From contig CAIIXF020000009.1 in assembly GCA_903813345.2 (NCBI GenBank), forward strand, positions 5,700,030 to 5,764,029: a stretch of DNA of 64,000 bases, read 5' to 3'. The stretch comes from Owenia fusiformis (taxonomy: Eukaryota; Annelida; Polychaeta; Sabellida; Oweniidae). The number at the start of each line of letters is the position of its first letter. Position 1 is the first letter of the stretch. The notes below the pieces were generated by a model, which was not told the DNA's origin, did no database searches, and saw only the letters and a list, made by a program, of their open reading frames with translations. Of this stretch, positions 46,201-54,738 are shown piece after piece. Position numbers and translations under genes: made by a program.

Positions 46201-48408
46201 ATGGTCAAATATAGTCAAAATTCTGTTTCCAAGGAATATGCATTTCAAAAGTTGTACACCTGGGATAAAGTATTTTGTTAAAACTCCATGCCTGGGACAA
46301 CAATGCTTGTCAAATGCCTAAACCTATCAAGTGGGGTCTCATACGTTTGAATGATCCATTTTACTTAAGGAATAAGGACCTCGATTTTATGATTTATGGC
46401 GTAATATTATGACCGAAAATTTGATTCTGTTCATTGTTAAAAGACCGAAATCTTGTAACAATTGAGGTCTTTGGCAATGGCCAGAATAAAATTTAAGGTC
46501 ATATATTTGACATAAATCATAAAATCAAGGTCTTTGCTACGATTCTAATATGATAAACAGACAAGAAACACAACTATTTGCATTTATGAATTTTAGCTTA
46601 ATTTCTTAGTTACTGTAAATGATGCAATCAGAGATTGTAAAATATTTGAGATAACCATTACCATCTAATACCATTTTTATGTCACAACCACAAGTGGTAA
46701 AATATTCTTATAGTCTCCAACTTTATTATTGACAGTGTTCGGCATTTGGCGCTTAATGTCTGTAACAAATGGCAGGTGACATTTTGCATGTTCAAGCCTC
46801 GTTCATTTTCTGATTGTCAATTGTCAGTTCATATTTTCTATTCAGTACCGTGTACATATTTTCCTGCACATATTATATGTTTTTACATGTGCTTTCAGGT
46901 AGGCCAGATTTTGAAGATGGTCTAGTGATGAGAAGGGGGTGCACTGTAGAACATGTAGTAAGTATACCAAGAAATAAATGTGATAATGTTGTCCTTCATA
47001 GTAAACAGACAGACTAATGAGGAAGCAAGAGTATCAATTGATAGATTTATGCATGGTCTCACTTACTCCGAACAATTTCCAAAATTATTTAAGATGAATA
47101 TAATATTCCTAAATATTTCTGCAAGATATTCAAGGGACTAAGTTTACCCTTTAAAAAGACATAGCTACACATCCAATGTAATTCGGCATCGAAAAAATTT
47201 GGCACTATTCCGGCACCGTTTCGACACCTTTCTGCACCGAAACCTTTCGACACCAAAGTTTGCCACCGGACTAGTCAGTCCATTGGGTGCCGAAACGGCA
47301 CCGAATTTTGGCACCGAAACAGCTTTGAAAATCAGATTGCATTTTGGGGGTGTAAACCACAATCACTCTCCATTTAGATCTACACTTATAGTATTAATAT
47401 TAATTAACATTATTTTTCAGTGTCATTCAATCCATAGGACATTAGTAGCAGACTTCAAATATGCTTTAGTTTGGGTAAGTAATTGCATAAGGATGCTTGG
47501 GATTAAAGAACATAACAATAAAAACATTGGTCTTGTTTACCACTGAATATTATGCAGGAAAGAAAATCAATTGTTCCATAATTCCACTTTGATTGAGCAT
47601 CGTAGACTTCTCCATGTTTTTCCCTAAGTACCTTTTTCAGGTGTATTCATCAGTCTCTATCAGTTTCTAATGTCGTGAGTGTCAAATTGATTATTTTTGT
47701 ACAATGTTCTATTTTCCCTAGCTATTTAAAACATATTGTTATATTTTTCTTTCAAATATAATTTTCTTAGATCTTAATGGGAAACATTGAATTAAAAAAA
47801 CAAAATGATTTCTTTACTCATAGAAACACTCAGTTGTGGGTTATGCATCACATTTTGAAAATGAAATAAAGGTTGAATCAGCAGCCATCACTTTTAATTT
47901 TGTCTTGGGGGCATCTTTAAACCACTACGTAAAGAGAGAATCAGATCTAGCAAGCGAGCCCAACAAAAAATTGTTCCAATTTTAGAATATTTCTGGCTCG
48001 TATCATTCCTTGTCTATTTTCTAAAAATCTCCAAAGTGCACACATTATTTCAGGAAAACTAAAGATTTTTGCATTAAGGTATTATTTTTCTATTAGAATG
48101 GTTACCATTTTTCACCCATTTTGCACTTTGAATCATTAATAACTTCATCAATTTATAGCATGTTGTGAACTTTTTTGTGGATACTGTTTTTGAAATTGTA
48201 AGGAATAGATTGGTAGGTAAATTGTACATGTTGCTTGTAATTTTGTCACCCCTATAGATCTGATTCTGCCTTTAAAGTAGATCTTTTTTTAATACAGCAG
48301 TTGTTCTTTTTGTATTTTCAGGGGACCAGTACCAAATACAACCCACAACGTGTTGGCCTTTCGCACCTTATGAACCACGATGATGTCATACAAGTTGTCA
48401 AGAAATAA
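37225..48408 (+). CDS. DRG2: DRG2, developmentally regulated GTP-binding protein 2
   Basis: Thirteen exons join in frame: 37225-37288, 38040-38128, 39637-39708, 40588-40677, 40917-40977, 42840-43003, 43620-43710, 44155-44252, 45008-45084, 45417-45505, 46899-46957, 47421-47474, 48322-48408; 1,095 nt, 364 residues, the length of vertebrate DRG2. Landmarks: N-terminal helix [20 protein letters not shown]1 GFPSVGKST (residues 69-77); G3 [12 protein letters not shown] (115 onward); the DRG motif [15 protein letters not shown]4 NKID (246-249); C-terminal TGS domain ending [13 protein letters not shown]2 is a conserved cytosolic GTPase of the OBG/DRG family, stabilised by the DFRP2 partner and linked to translation. 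All catalytic motifs are intact. Introns 2, 5 and 9 carry DNA transposons, and intron 8 begins with a minisatellite copied from exon 8. Confidence 0.97.
37370..37505 (+). repeat. tRNA-derived SINE-like sequence
   Basis: TGTGGTGTAATGATTAGCAT followed by GTTAGTCTCCCAA resembles a tRNA A box and anticodon region, and GGGTTCGTTCAAAGCC about 95 bp later resembles a B box. It is embedded in a larger inverted structure, with arms at about 37421-37460 and 37757-37801 (TTTAAGTGTATATTTA and its inverse). It lies in DRG2 intron 1. Confidence 0.4.
37599..37720 (+). repeat. Tandem duplication of about 66 bp
   Basis: The block TACAGAGTAAAA(A/G)(A/T)TGAAGAAA, AGATAAAATAAGTTTTGCAG and CAATTCTGCGCC occurs twice back to back in DRG2 intron 1. 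Confidence 0.75.
38241..39352. mobile_element. hAT-type MITE, copy 1, with a nested insertion
   Basis: A perfect 8-bp target duplication GTGTCTAG flanks it (38233-38240 and 39353-39360). The terminal repeats are TAGTGTTGTCGCGA and its inverse, ending GCGACAACACTA. The interior is rich in CATCGATG words and has no gene. A separate TA-flanked element (38642-39270) has inserted into it; without that, this hAT element is about 0.48 kb. It lies in DRG2 intron 2. Confidence 0.88.
38642..39270. mobile_element. TA-flanked MITE with about 108-bp inverted repeats, nested in a hAT element
   Basis: The ends CAGGGTGTCAAAAAACAACG and CACCCCCCTCTACAGCAAAA are matched inversely from 39270 leftward for roughly 108 bp (to AATTCTGGAGTTAC). 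TA occurs at both edges. The interior has no open transposase frame. It is a Tc1/mariner-type non-autonomous element by ends and target. Confidence 0.82.
39471..39590. repeat. Dispersed 'GTCACCACC' repeat, copy 6 (inverse)
   Basis: TCACCACCAGAAGTTGTATT, GTCTCCAACTTTTTGTAGAC and AGGTGGTGACATTTTGCATG TTAATGCCTTG. It ends 47 bp before exon 3 of DRG2. Confidence 0.6.
39731..39930. repeat. Diverged CAGGCCC-terminus MITE (inverse of copies at 18.0 and 52.9 kb)
   Basis: It begins CAGGCCCTTAACAAGC and contains CTGCATGATTTTGAAAAGAA CTTTTGGCCAGG, the inverse of the core shared by the two better copies. It ends with a C-run and GAGCCTG. It lies in DRG2 intron 3. Confidence 0.45.
40010..40147 (+). repeat. 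20-bp minisatellite (CATTAAGGTATTGCATATGA)
   Basis: Seven near-perfect units CATTAAGGT(A/G)TTGCAT(A/T)TGA in DRG2 intron 3. There are no spacers. Confidence 0.9.
41664..42760 (+). mobile_element. Decayed mariner-family transposon
   Basis: The terminal repeats CGAGGGGTGATCCAAAACTC TTGGACGCCCTGCTCTAA and its inverse (right end GGATCACCCCTCG) are flanked by TA. Remnants of a transposase lie near the right half. It differs from the intact 12-kb mariner in its ends and is much older. It lies in DRG2 intron 5, ending 79 bp before exon 6. Confidence 0.85.
42173..42420 (+). pseudogene. Mariner transposase remnant (C-terminal part)
   Basis: The plus-strand translation shows [13 protein letters not shown], matching the third catalytic Asp region of mariners, and later a degraded tail [17 protein letters not shown] followed by a stop at 42418-42420, the usual mariner C-terminus. 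Between them the frame shifts at a T-run (about 42271-42278). The first two catalytic Asp regions could not be found. Confidence 0.65.
43291..43455. repeat. Dispersed 'GTCACCACC' repeat, copy 7 (inverse)
   Basis: GTCACCACCATAAGTTGTGA CATG, TCTCCAACTTTTTTGCAAAC AGTGTTCAGC, then AGGTGGTGACATTTTGAATG TTAATGCCTTG. The GTTCAG/GGCATCTG words are internally repeated three times. It lies in DRG2 intron 6. Confidence 0.6.
44209..44745 (+). repeat. 52-bp minisatellite copied from DRG2 exon 8 and its splice donor
   Basis: The last 30 or so coding bases of exon 8 (AGAGTCTATATGAACTGCTT ATAT) plus GTAAGTACAGT recur about ten times. Donors GTAAGT lie at 44253 (the real one), 44305, 44364, 44416, 44468, 44520, 44572 and 44624; a mutated GTGAGA is at 44676, with one more degenerate unit after it. 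Spacing is 52 bp except one step of 59. Two unit types alternate (AACTGC with TCCATTGCACAGG, GTACTGC with GTATTATAGTGG), giving a 104-bp higher-order period. Confidence 0.93.
45210..45384. mobile_element. Pogo-like MITE, 175 bp
   Basis: The ends CAGTGAAACCTTTATATTCG and AGGTTTTACTG are flanked by TA on both sides, with inverse inner arms (TTCGAACACTTCC, GGTGTTCGGATTTG). It lies in DRG2 intron 9, ending 32 bp before exon 10. Confidence 0.75.
45640..46080. repeat. Dispersed repeat related to 25390-25865
   Basis: It shares TGTGT(C/T)C(T/A)ATTCCAGCCAATC at the left and CATGCAAAGGT(T/C)T(G/A)GAAACAACAC, then CTTAAATCCT, at the right with the 25.4-kb copy. It lacks the 254-bp MITE found there. It lies in DRG2 intron 10. 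Confidence 0.45.
46374..46537. repeat. Small inverted-repeat element
   Basis: AAGGACCTCGATTTTATGAT TTATG at the left is mirrored by CATAAATCATAAAATCAAGG TCTTTG at the right. Inner arms GACCGAAA and AGGTCTTT are also partly inverse. DRG2 intron 10. Confidence 0.5.
46680..46800. repeat. Dispersed 'GTCACCACC' repeat, copy 8 (inverse)
   Basis: GTCACAACCACAAGTGGTAA, GTCTCCAACTTTATTATTGA CAGTGTTCGGC, then GGCAGGTGACATTTTGCATG TTCAAGCCTCG. It lies about 100 bp before DRG2 exon 11. Confidence 0.55.
47175..47330. repeat. Cluster of GGCACCGAAA words in both orientations
   Basis: TTCGGCATCGAAA, GGCACCGTTTCG, GCACCGAAACC, GGTGCCGAAACGGCACCGAA and GGCACCGAAAC occur within 150 bp, giving an unusually CpG-rich spot in an AT-rich intron. 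Opposed frames through it (115 and 65 codons) are by-products. It lies in DRG2 intron 11. Confidence 0.5.
47931..48271. repeat. Diverged TTAA-type MITE, inverse relative of 27162-27830
   Basis: The left end AAAGAGAGAATCAGATC and right end GATCTGATTCTGCCT precede TTAA at 48272. CATGTTGCTTGTAATTTTGT CACCCC near the right is the inverse of sequence just inside the 27.2-kb element. It lies in DRG2 intron 12. Confidence 0.5.
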
Positions 48409-48458
48409 CCACCTATATGCAATATTAAATGTGAATCCAAGATTAGTTGTAATACTGT

Positions 48459-48464
48459 AATAAA
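48459..48464 (+). other. Polyadenylation signal of DRG2
   Basis: AATAAA lies 51 bp after the DRG2 stop codon, a suitable distance for a short 3' UTR. Confidence 0.6.
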
Positions 48465-48899
48465 GATGGCATGTCAGTCATATTGTCTACTCAAGTTATG
48501 GTATTTTCTGAATAGAGTTGGACATCAGCGACCATTGGAGCCAAGAAATTATTTTGAAAATCCAGTGGCATACAGTAATTGTATCTTACTATAATTTGCT
48601 CAATAATTGACCCCTTCATTTCCTTAAGTACCAATGTGAAACTTTAACTAATGTGATGTCCATAGGATCTGTGAAAAGGAGAAAATGCACAGACAATAAG
48701 TGTTTCTTCGAACTGTATGCGGACCTGATGATGATACATAGTGGTACTCGTAAAAACTTGGTTCAGTTTTGCCTCACCTATTTGAATTTGCCTCATGTAT
48801 TCTTTGATCGCGGCCATGCCTCATGTATATCCATACAGTTTTGTGCCAAAGAGCTGCATATTTGAGAGGCGTGACATTTTCTCTCCAAATTGTTTTTAT

Positions 48900-49852
48900 T
48901 ATCGCACTTTGAAAGTGCTATATTGTCGTCGTCTTGTGCTGTTGGGCGGGCGGGCGGCACATAAACCAAATCTTGTCATCAAATTTCCAGGATAACTGCT
49001 TAACTGTTCAACTTGAAATTTTTACAGATGCAAGAGCAGACTAGTACCAAGATCTGATTAGGTTAAGGGCATGCTGGGTAAACTACGTGGTGGCCATTTT
49101 GAATTTTTCAACAAATCTTGTCATCAAAATTCCAGGAAAACCACCTATCCGTTCAACTTGAAATTTTTACAGATGCAAGAGCAGACTATTGCCAAGATCT
49201 GATTAGGTTTTGGGTATGCTGGCTGAATTACATGGTGGCCATTTTGAATTTTTCAATTTGGCGGCCATTTTGAATTTTTCAACTTGCTCCAAATTGACCA
49301 AATTTTTTTTTAAAAACATCTACAAGTTCTCAGAAGTTCAAATCTGACCTTAGATTTCAGATTTAGATTTTCTAAATTGATATTTTGGATTTAAATTTAG
49401 GTCAGCTTAATTACAAAACACCTACTGAGGTCTGAAAAAGTGAAATTTTCAAGGTCGAAGGTCAAGGTCATTAAACTAGGTCACAGATTTGACCTTTCAT
49501 TCACCTTCAGTGACCTTGAAAAGGTCCAAAAAGTTGATTTTCTAAATTGATATTTTGGATTTAAATTTAGGTCAGCTTAATTACAAAACACCTACTGAGG
49601 TCTGAAAAAGTGAAATTTTCAAGGTCGAAGGTCAAGGTCATTAAACTAGGTCACAAATGATGTTATCCAAGTTTCTCAAAGTTTGAGACTACAAATCAAT
49701 TCTTGTCATCAAAATTGCAGGAAAACCACTAACCTTGTCAACTTGAAATGTTTACAGATGCAAGAGCAGACTAGTGCCAAGGTCTGATTAGGTTTTGGCC
49801 ATGCTGGGTAAATTGCATGGTGGCCAGTTTGCTCTTCAAAGTGCGATATTTA
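48900..49852. mobile_element. Non-autonomous element with ATCGCACTTTGAA termini
   Basis: ATCGCACTTTGAAAGTGC at the left is mirrored by CTTCAAAGTGCGAT at the right. The interior has three copies of a block (TTGTCATCAAA, ACAGATGCAAGAGCAGACTA, GATCTGATTAGGTT, GGTGGCCATTTTGAA) and two copies of another (TCTAAATTGATATTTTGGAT, AAGGTCGAAGGTCAAGGTCA). No transposase frame is seen. It lies downstream of DRG2. Confidence 0.6.
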
Positions 49853-49997
49853 TCACTGTGTGTCTTGTTGTTTATTTTCGAACAGCCATTTTTCCCCATA
49901 TAAATTGCTTAAAAGAGAGAATGGTTAAATTAAGAGTGAAATAGAGAGAAGTTGATGCATTTTTCTTACATCTCACATTTGATTGCTAATGCTAAGG

Positions 49998-50205
49998 TCA
50001 CCACCACAAGTGATGACATATTGATGCTATAGTCTTCAACTCTTTTGTGGATGGTTTTGACGTTCAGAGTTCGGCATCTGTAACAATTTGCAATAACTTA
50101 CAATGTGGTGACATTTTTTTAATGCCTTGTTACCTTTTATGTCACCACAAGTTTTACTCTCTAAAACTGTGTGTAACCTAGTGGTGACATTGTAAATGCC
50201 TTGTT
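49998..50205. repeat. Dispersed 'GTCACCACC' repeat, copy 9 (inverse), with an extra half unit
   Basis: GTCACCACCACAAGTGATGA, GTCTTCAACTCTTTTGTGGA, GTTCGGCATCTGTAACA, GTGGTGACATTTTTTTAATG CCTTG. A shortened unit follows directly at about 50140-50205 (TATGTCACCACAAGTTTTAC through GGTGACATTGTAAATGCCTT G). Confidence 0.55.
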
Positions 50206-50365
50206 TTTTCATGTGACCAAATGTTAAGGATTTCTAATACAACAAAAATCCAATAAATCTATTTATGTATAATTGTTTTACATTTGTGATATTCTCAGGA
50301 ATTTATTTACCATGTTACATTTTGTGGAGAATTTTTAATTGATTTGTCATTTTAGATACTGCATA

Positions 50366-50488
50366 CAGGGTGGGCAAAAAATGGGACACTTACATGTATT
50401 CTTGAGAGTAGAACACATGGTTTATCTATGTGATCATAAATACTTCCAAGAATGATTCAAAGTTTCCCATTTTTTGTTGCCCACCCTG
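50366..50488. mobile_element. Mariner-type MITE, 123 bp
   Basis: The ends CAGGGTGGGCAAAAAATGGG and CCCATTTTTTGTTGCCCACC CTG are flanked by TA. It has no coding capacity. Confidence 0.8.
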
Positions 50489-52868
50489 TATATGATTGCT
50501 GTTGTGACAGTTAAATGCCTATTCTATAACTTACTTAAGAGTAACATGAAAAAGTTGCATGAGAAAGTTACATCATACTAAAGTAAAGTAACATGTCCCT
50601 TGTCATGCTTTTACATTGTATTACATTAAGTTAAATGGATCATTTGGGGTTTAAAGTGAAAAATAAAAGGTACCAGTCATTTAATGATCTTCCAAATAGA
50701 TTGTACAGGACAAGAAATTTATCTCATGTTGACCTCCAAATAACCTGTTATACATCATTTTTGCTGGGAATTTGACAAGTAGTATTGTCCCAGTTGGTGG
50801 GGTTTTGACATACCAGTGATACTTTGTCCTGGGAGTAGGGACTCTCCAAATACAAATTCCCCTGAGCAGGAATTTCAACTATATTTGACCATTTAATATT
50901 GCCCCCAAGGTGGGGAAATTAACTCAATAGGTCACTCCCAAGGTGAAGAATTGAATTTGCAGCCCAATTTTTTTTTATTTATTATTTAGTTGTCGGGGTC
51001 TCAAACCTTTTCCACTTTGAATGGTGATGAATCATTTAATGGTTATGAATCATTTAAAACAATACACATGCTTCATTTCTTTATTTTGAGTCAATCGAAT
51101 AAGGGAGGGGTCTATTCATGAATTTCTCATATCATATATTTTGAGGCCCTTATCTCATTTTACCCCTTCCCTCAAATGGAAAGCTTAGCAATGAACCTTG
51201 GATGGCCTAGACATTAAATGACAAATACTAGGGATATATACTTTCTTATGATTGCCAAATAATTATCAGGCATTTTTTATTTATTTAAATATAAGCTCGA
51301 TTGTATGTTAATATTAGACTGAAAAAGCAATGAAAGTCTAATTTGAGTTGTTTCTACAAGGCAAGTAATCTAATATAGATGTCATACATCGTTCAGATAA
51401 GTGCTGCGCTGATTGTGTAGACTCATTTTTTGTTGTTATGTTTTTTCCATTCTGACTTTGTAAAGGTAGGAGGGATATTAAAAAATGAAGTGTAAGAAAA
51501 AGTGGAAGACAAATCCTGATTTAAAGCAAAATTGCTTAATATTATTATTTGGATTGAAAAATTACCTATTTTCTAAACTCCAGCCAGGGCATTGCAGTAA
51601 GGCATCACCGCTCCAACCGTCCCGCCTAGCCTAGCCACCCGCCAGCTGGCCAGGTGAGACTCCGAGGTGGTCAGAATTGATGAGGCATCATCTAATAAAT
51701 TCGATATTTGGTATGAATTTGAAGTTTGTGTGGGATTGTGACAGTACTTCATTCCTGGGGTAGCCCTTTTGAAATTCATATTGCCAGTATTCAGAATTTT
51801 GACTAAATTTGATCAGCTATTGTTGCTCCTAGGGTAGGGAAATTGAAACACTAGTATGTTGAATGATATAGAATTTGACAGCCCAATTCTACTTTTTTCA
51901 AGATTCCCAAACCTTTGAATGGCGCATAACAGAAATGGTGCATATTCACAGCTCATAGTGTGAAAAAATGATAAAATTAATTTGAGACCCTACCTAGTAT
52001 GAGCTAGTACAGGTGTTTTACTCTCGTCCTACATATGTGAATTAATTGTCAGGCGGCAGGCTGTGTTTTTGAGAGTTTATGATTCTACTTATTAATTAAG
52101 TAACTTCCCTTGCAAATTATTTCATACTGCTTATAATATACCTATTAGCTGCCATCCTTTGGTTGATTTAATTTATATTTTAATATTTTCCTGTCTTATA
52201 ATAAAGGATTTATTATATCATGTAAGATTATAAGAAAGTCCACTCCATGTACAACATTATTTTCTTGGATATTTGATCAAAATTGAAAAATGTCCATTTT
52301 TATTTTTTGCAAGGGTAATGATTTTCCATTTAATGAAAATACTACATTCAGTACCTTAAACTTTTATGTTGTGTTGTGTAATGTTGTACAGACAGTAGTT
52401 TAGAATAATTGATAATTGTAAAAGTGTCTAAACAAGCTGAGATATGGAATTAATGATGTAAAAATGAAATGGATACACAGTACAAGCAGAGTATTACCTT
52501 AAAGGATATGTTTTGGGACCAGTCTATGGATGTAGAATTCATTTCATAGAAAGCTTGGATTAAGAGCTATATGCTGGAATAATAGTGTTATGAAGGTGTA
52601 TTTGGCACCTATATCGTCATGGAATATTTGAATGTGTAGACCTCCAGTGTTTTGGATTGTATGATAACCTTATATTTGCAACGTACTATGAGGTCTAAAA
52701 AGATGGGTGTCTGAATGTAAGTACTGAATATATATGTGTTGCATCAAGTCTTTGTAATAACCCTAGTCTAAATTATCCCCTATCAGATCTGGGAAGAATG
52801 GGGATGTGGGATTTAAAATATGAGAATGGGAAGGCTTACAACCGGGCTTACAACAAAGACTTGGTGTA
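50489..52868. other. Intergenic stretch, nothing recognised
   Basis: This is AT-rich sequence. Two loosely similar segments (about 50,750-50,980 and 51,700-51,900, with words such as TTGACAGCCCAATT and GGGAAATT) suggest an old duplicated repeat. No gene or intact element was found. Confidence 0.4.
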
Positions 52869-53057
52869 CAGGCCCGAAGCCAGAGGACCCCCCCCCCTGG
52901 CCAAAAGTTCTTTCAAAATCATGCAGTTTTTCACCATTTTGAGCACTTCTCAAGTGATTTTAGCCATATTCGGGCCAAAATTGTCAAATGTGTACACCCC
53001 TGGAAATTTTTGAAAACTGAACGCCCCCCCCCCTGGCAAATCCTGGCTACGGGCCTG
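52869..53057. mobile_element. MITE with CAGGCCCGTAGCC termini, copy 2
   Basis: It starts CAGGCCCGAAGCCAG and ends CCTGGCTACGGGCCTG. The core TTCTTTCAAAATCATGCAGT TTTTCACC is shared with 18034-18233. Confidence 0.7.
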
Positions 53058-53729
53058 GTGTAAGTCAAGTTGAGAATCACATTAATAGTCACCTCCATCA
53101 GAATTGGGGAAGAACGGAGGAAGTGGAGATAGTAGAGATTTGAGAAATTGAAAACTGAGGAAATTTGACAACAAAGAGTTGATGTACAAGATAAACTGTG
53201 AAGAAAACATTCAAATGTAGGACTTCTGGAGAGAATTCTGAATTAACAAGTTATACTATACTCTGTGAATTCATTCATTTTGTATGACTTACTTGTTGCA
53301 TCAGGGCTCGGCAACATGTAAGACAAAGCAGGGATATACTTTAAGGATCATTGAAATTGTCCCCGAGAGTAACTTAGAATACTTATTGATTAATTAATGA
53401 TTAATCCTTAGATAAATGCAAATTAGCACAATACCAGGATCAATCTGATCTCCAATTTACTGGATTACACAATTGGATCAATGATCATATGATCAATTTA
53501 ATCCAAAGTGCTTGGATCATACAAAACCACAATCCTTGGTTTTGAATCACAATTTTACTACTTAAAGTAAAAAATAGAGGTCTACTTATGAACCATTTAA
53601 AGTGTTTCAGAAACTTGTCAATGTTGGTTTTATTTATGTTTTTATTGTTAAGTAAATGCCTGTAACAATGTAAGTGCCCTCCATTACAAGGAACACTTGG
53701 ACTTTGGGATTGTGAATATATATATTATA

Positions 53730-53922
53730 CAGGGTGAGTCAAAAAACGTGTGTCTATTAACCATAAATTTCTCATCCAGATAGAGATAAATTTGATACCA
53801 TTTTGGAAATAGTAGCTTGCATTTCCTGCAACTCTAGTGAAAATGCAAGTATTTTTGATGTTAAGGGACTTTAAACAAGTTATATCAAATGAAATATATG
53901 CACATTATTTTGGCCCACTCTG
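53730..53922. mobile_element. Mariner-type MITE, 193 bp
   Basis: The ends CAGGGTGAGTCAAAA and TTTTGGCCCACTCTG are flanked by TA. It is diverged and without coding capacity. Confidence 0.6.
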
Positions 53923-54485
53923 TATTATACTTGTGCCAATGATCTGATTGAACCTTTTTTATTACAGGTGTGCTTAGGTATGTATTAATCTGGCAATAGG
54001 ATTTGAAACTGCTTATGGATTGATCTACATCTTATCAACCGAAATGAAGGTAACTGACCAAAAGTACTTGTTTAGTATTTAATAGGGACGAGGAGACCGT
54101 ATATGTTAATGAATTACACTGGAGAGGAATAATCTATTTTGCTTTTTAACATGCTACAATTTATCGAATAACCAGCAAGGAACTTTTATTTAATTTTGAA
54201 AAATCTACAAATGTCAAAATGATTTTTTGGGAGGGAGGGAGTGGTTAATATAAGATGTTTTTTTAGGACTATTGACATCTCTGATACATTGTACATGTAA
54301 AGTGATGATTTTGGTCATGAGTAATACTGTATGTATGGGTTCGACTGAGATATCGCCAGATTTCGCAAAATGACAGTGGGCTTTTAAGGATGTATCCATT
54401 TGAGATTATGTTTTATTTGATTGACATTTCAAGGGTAATAGATTATGTGATAATCAATGAGAAAGGTACTATATGAGGTACTATA

Positions 54486-54738
54486 TGAGCCTGGTCATAG
54501 GAAAACCGGTCTTATCACAAAAATTAAAATTGTGCTACAGAGCCAAAAATGTGCCCACGCTTAAGAGGAAAATGTGCTAAATTCAGATCTGACTTTTTGG
54601 TCTATATATGCAAGGAAAAATTGTTATTACATAAGCCATGGCTCATTTGAAAGGTTTCTTTGTGCTTTTTAAGATAAACAAATAATTAGAAAATTGAAAA
54701 AATCTGTGATAAGACCCCTTTTCCTGAGGCCTGGCTCA
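54486..54738. mobile_element. MITE with TGAGCCTGGCC termini, copy 2
   Basis: It is nearly identical along its full length to 25494-25747, with ends TGAGCCTGGTCATAGGAAAA and AGGCCTGGCTCA. The few differences suggest fairly recent spread. Confidence 0.8.
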
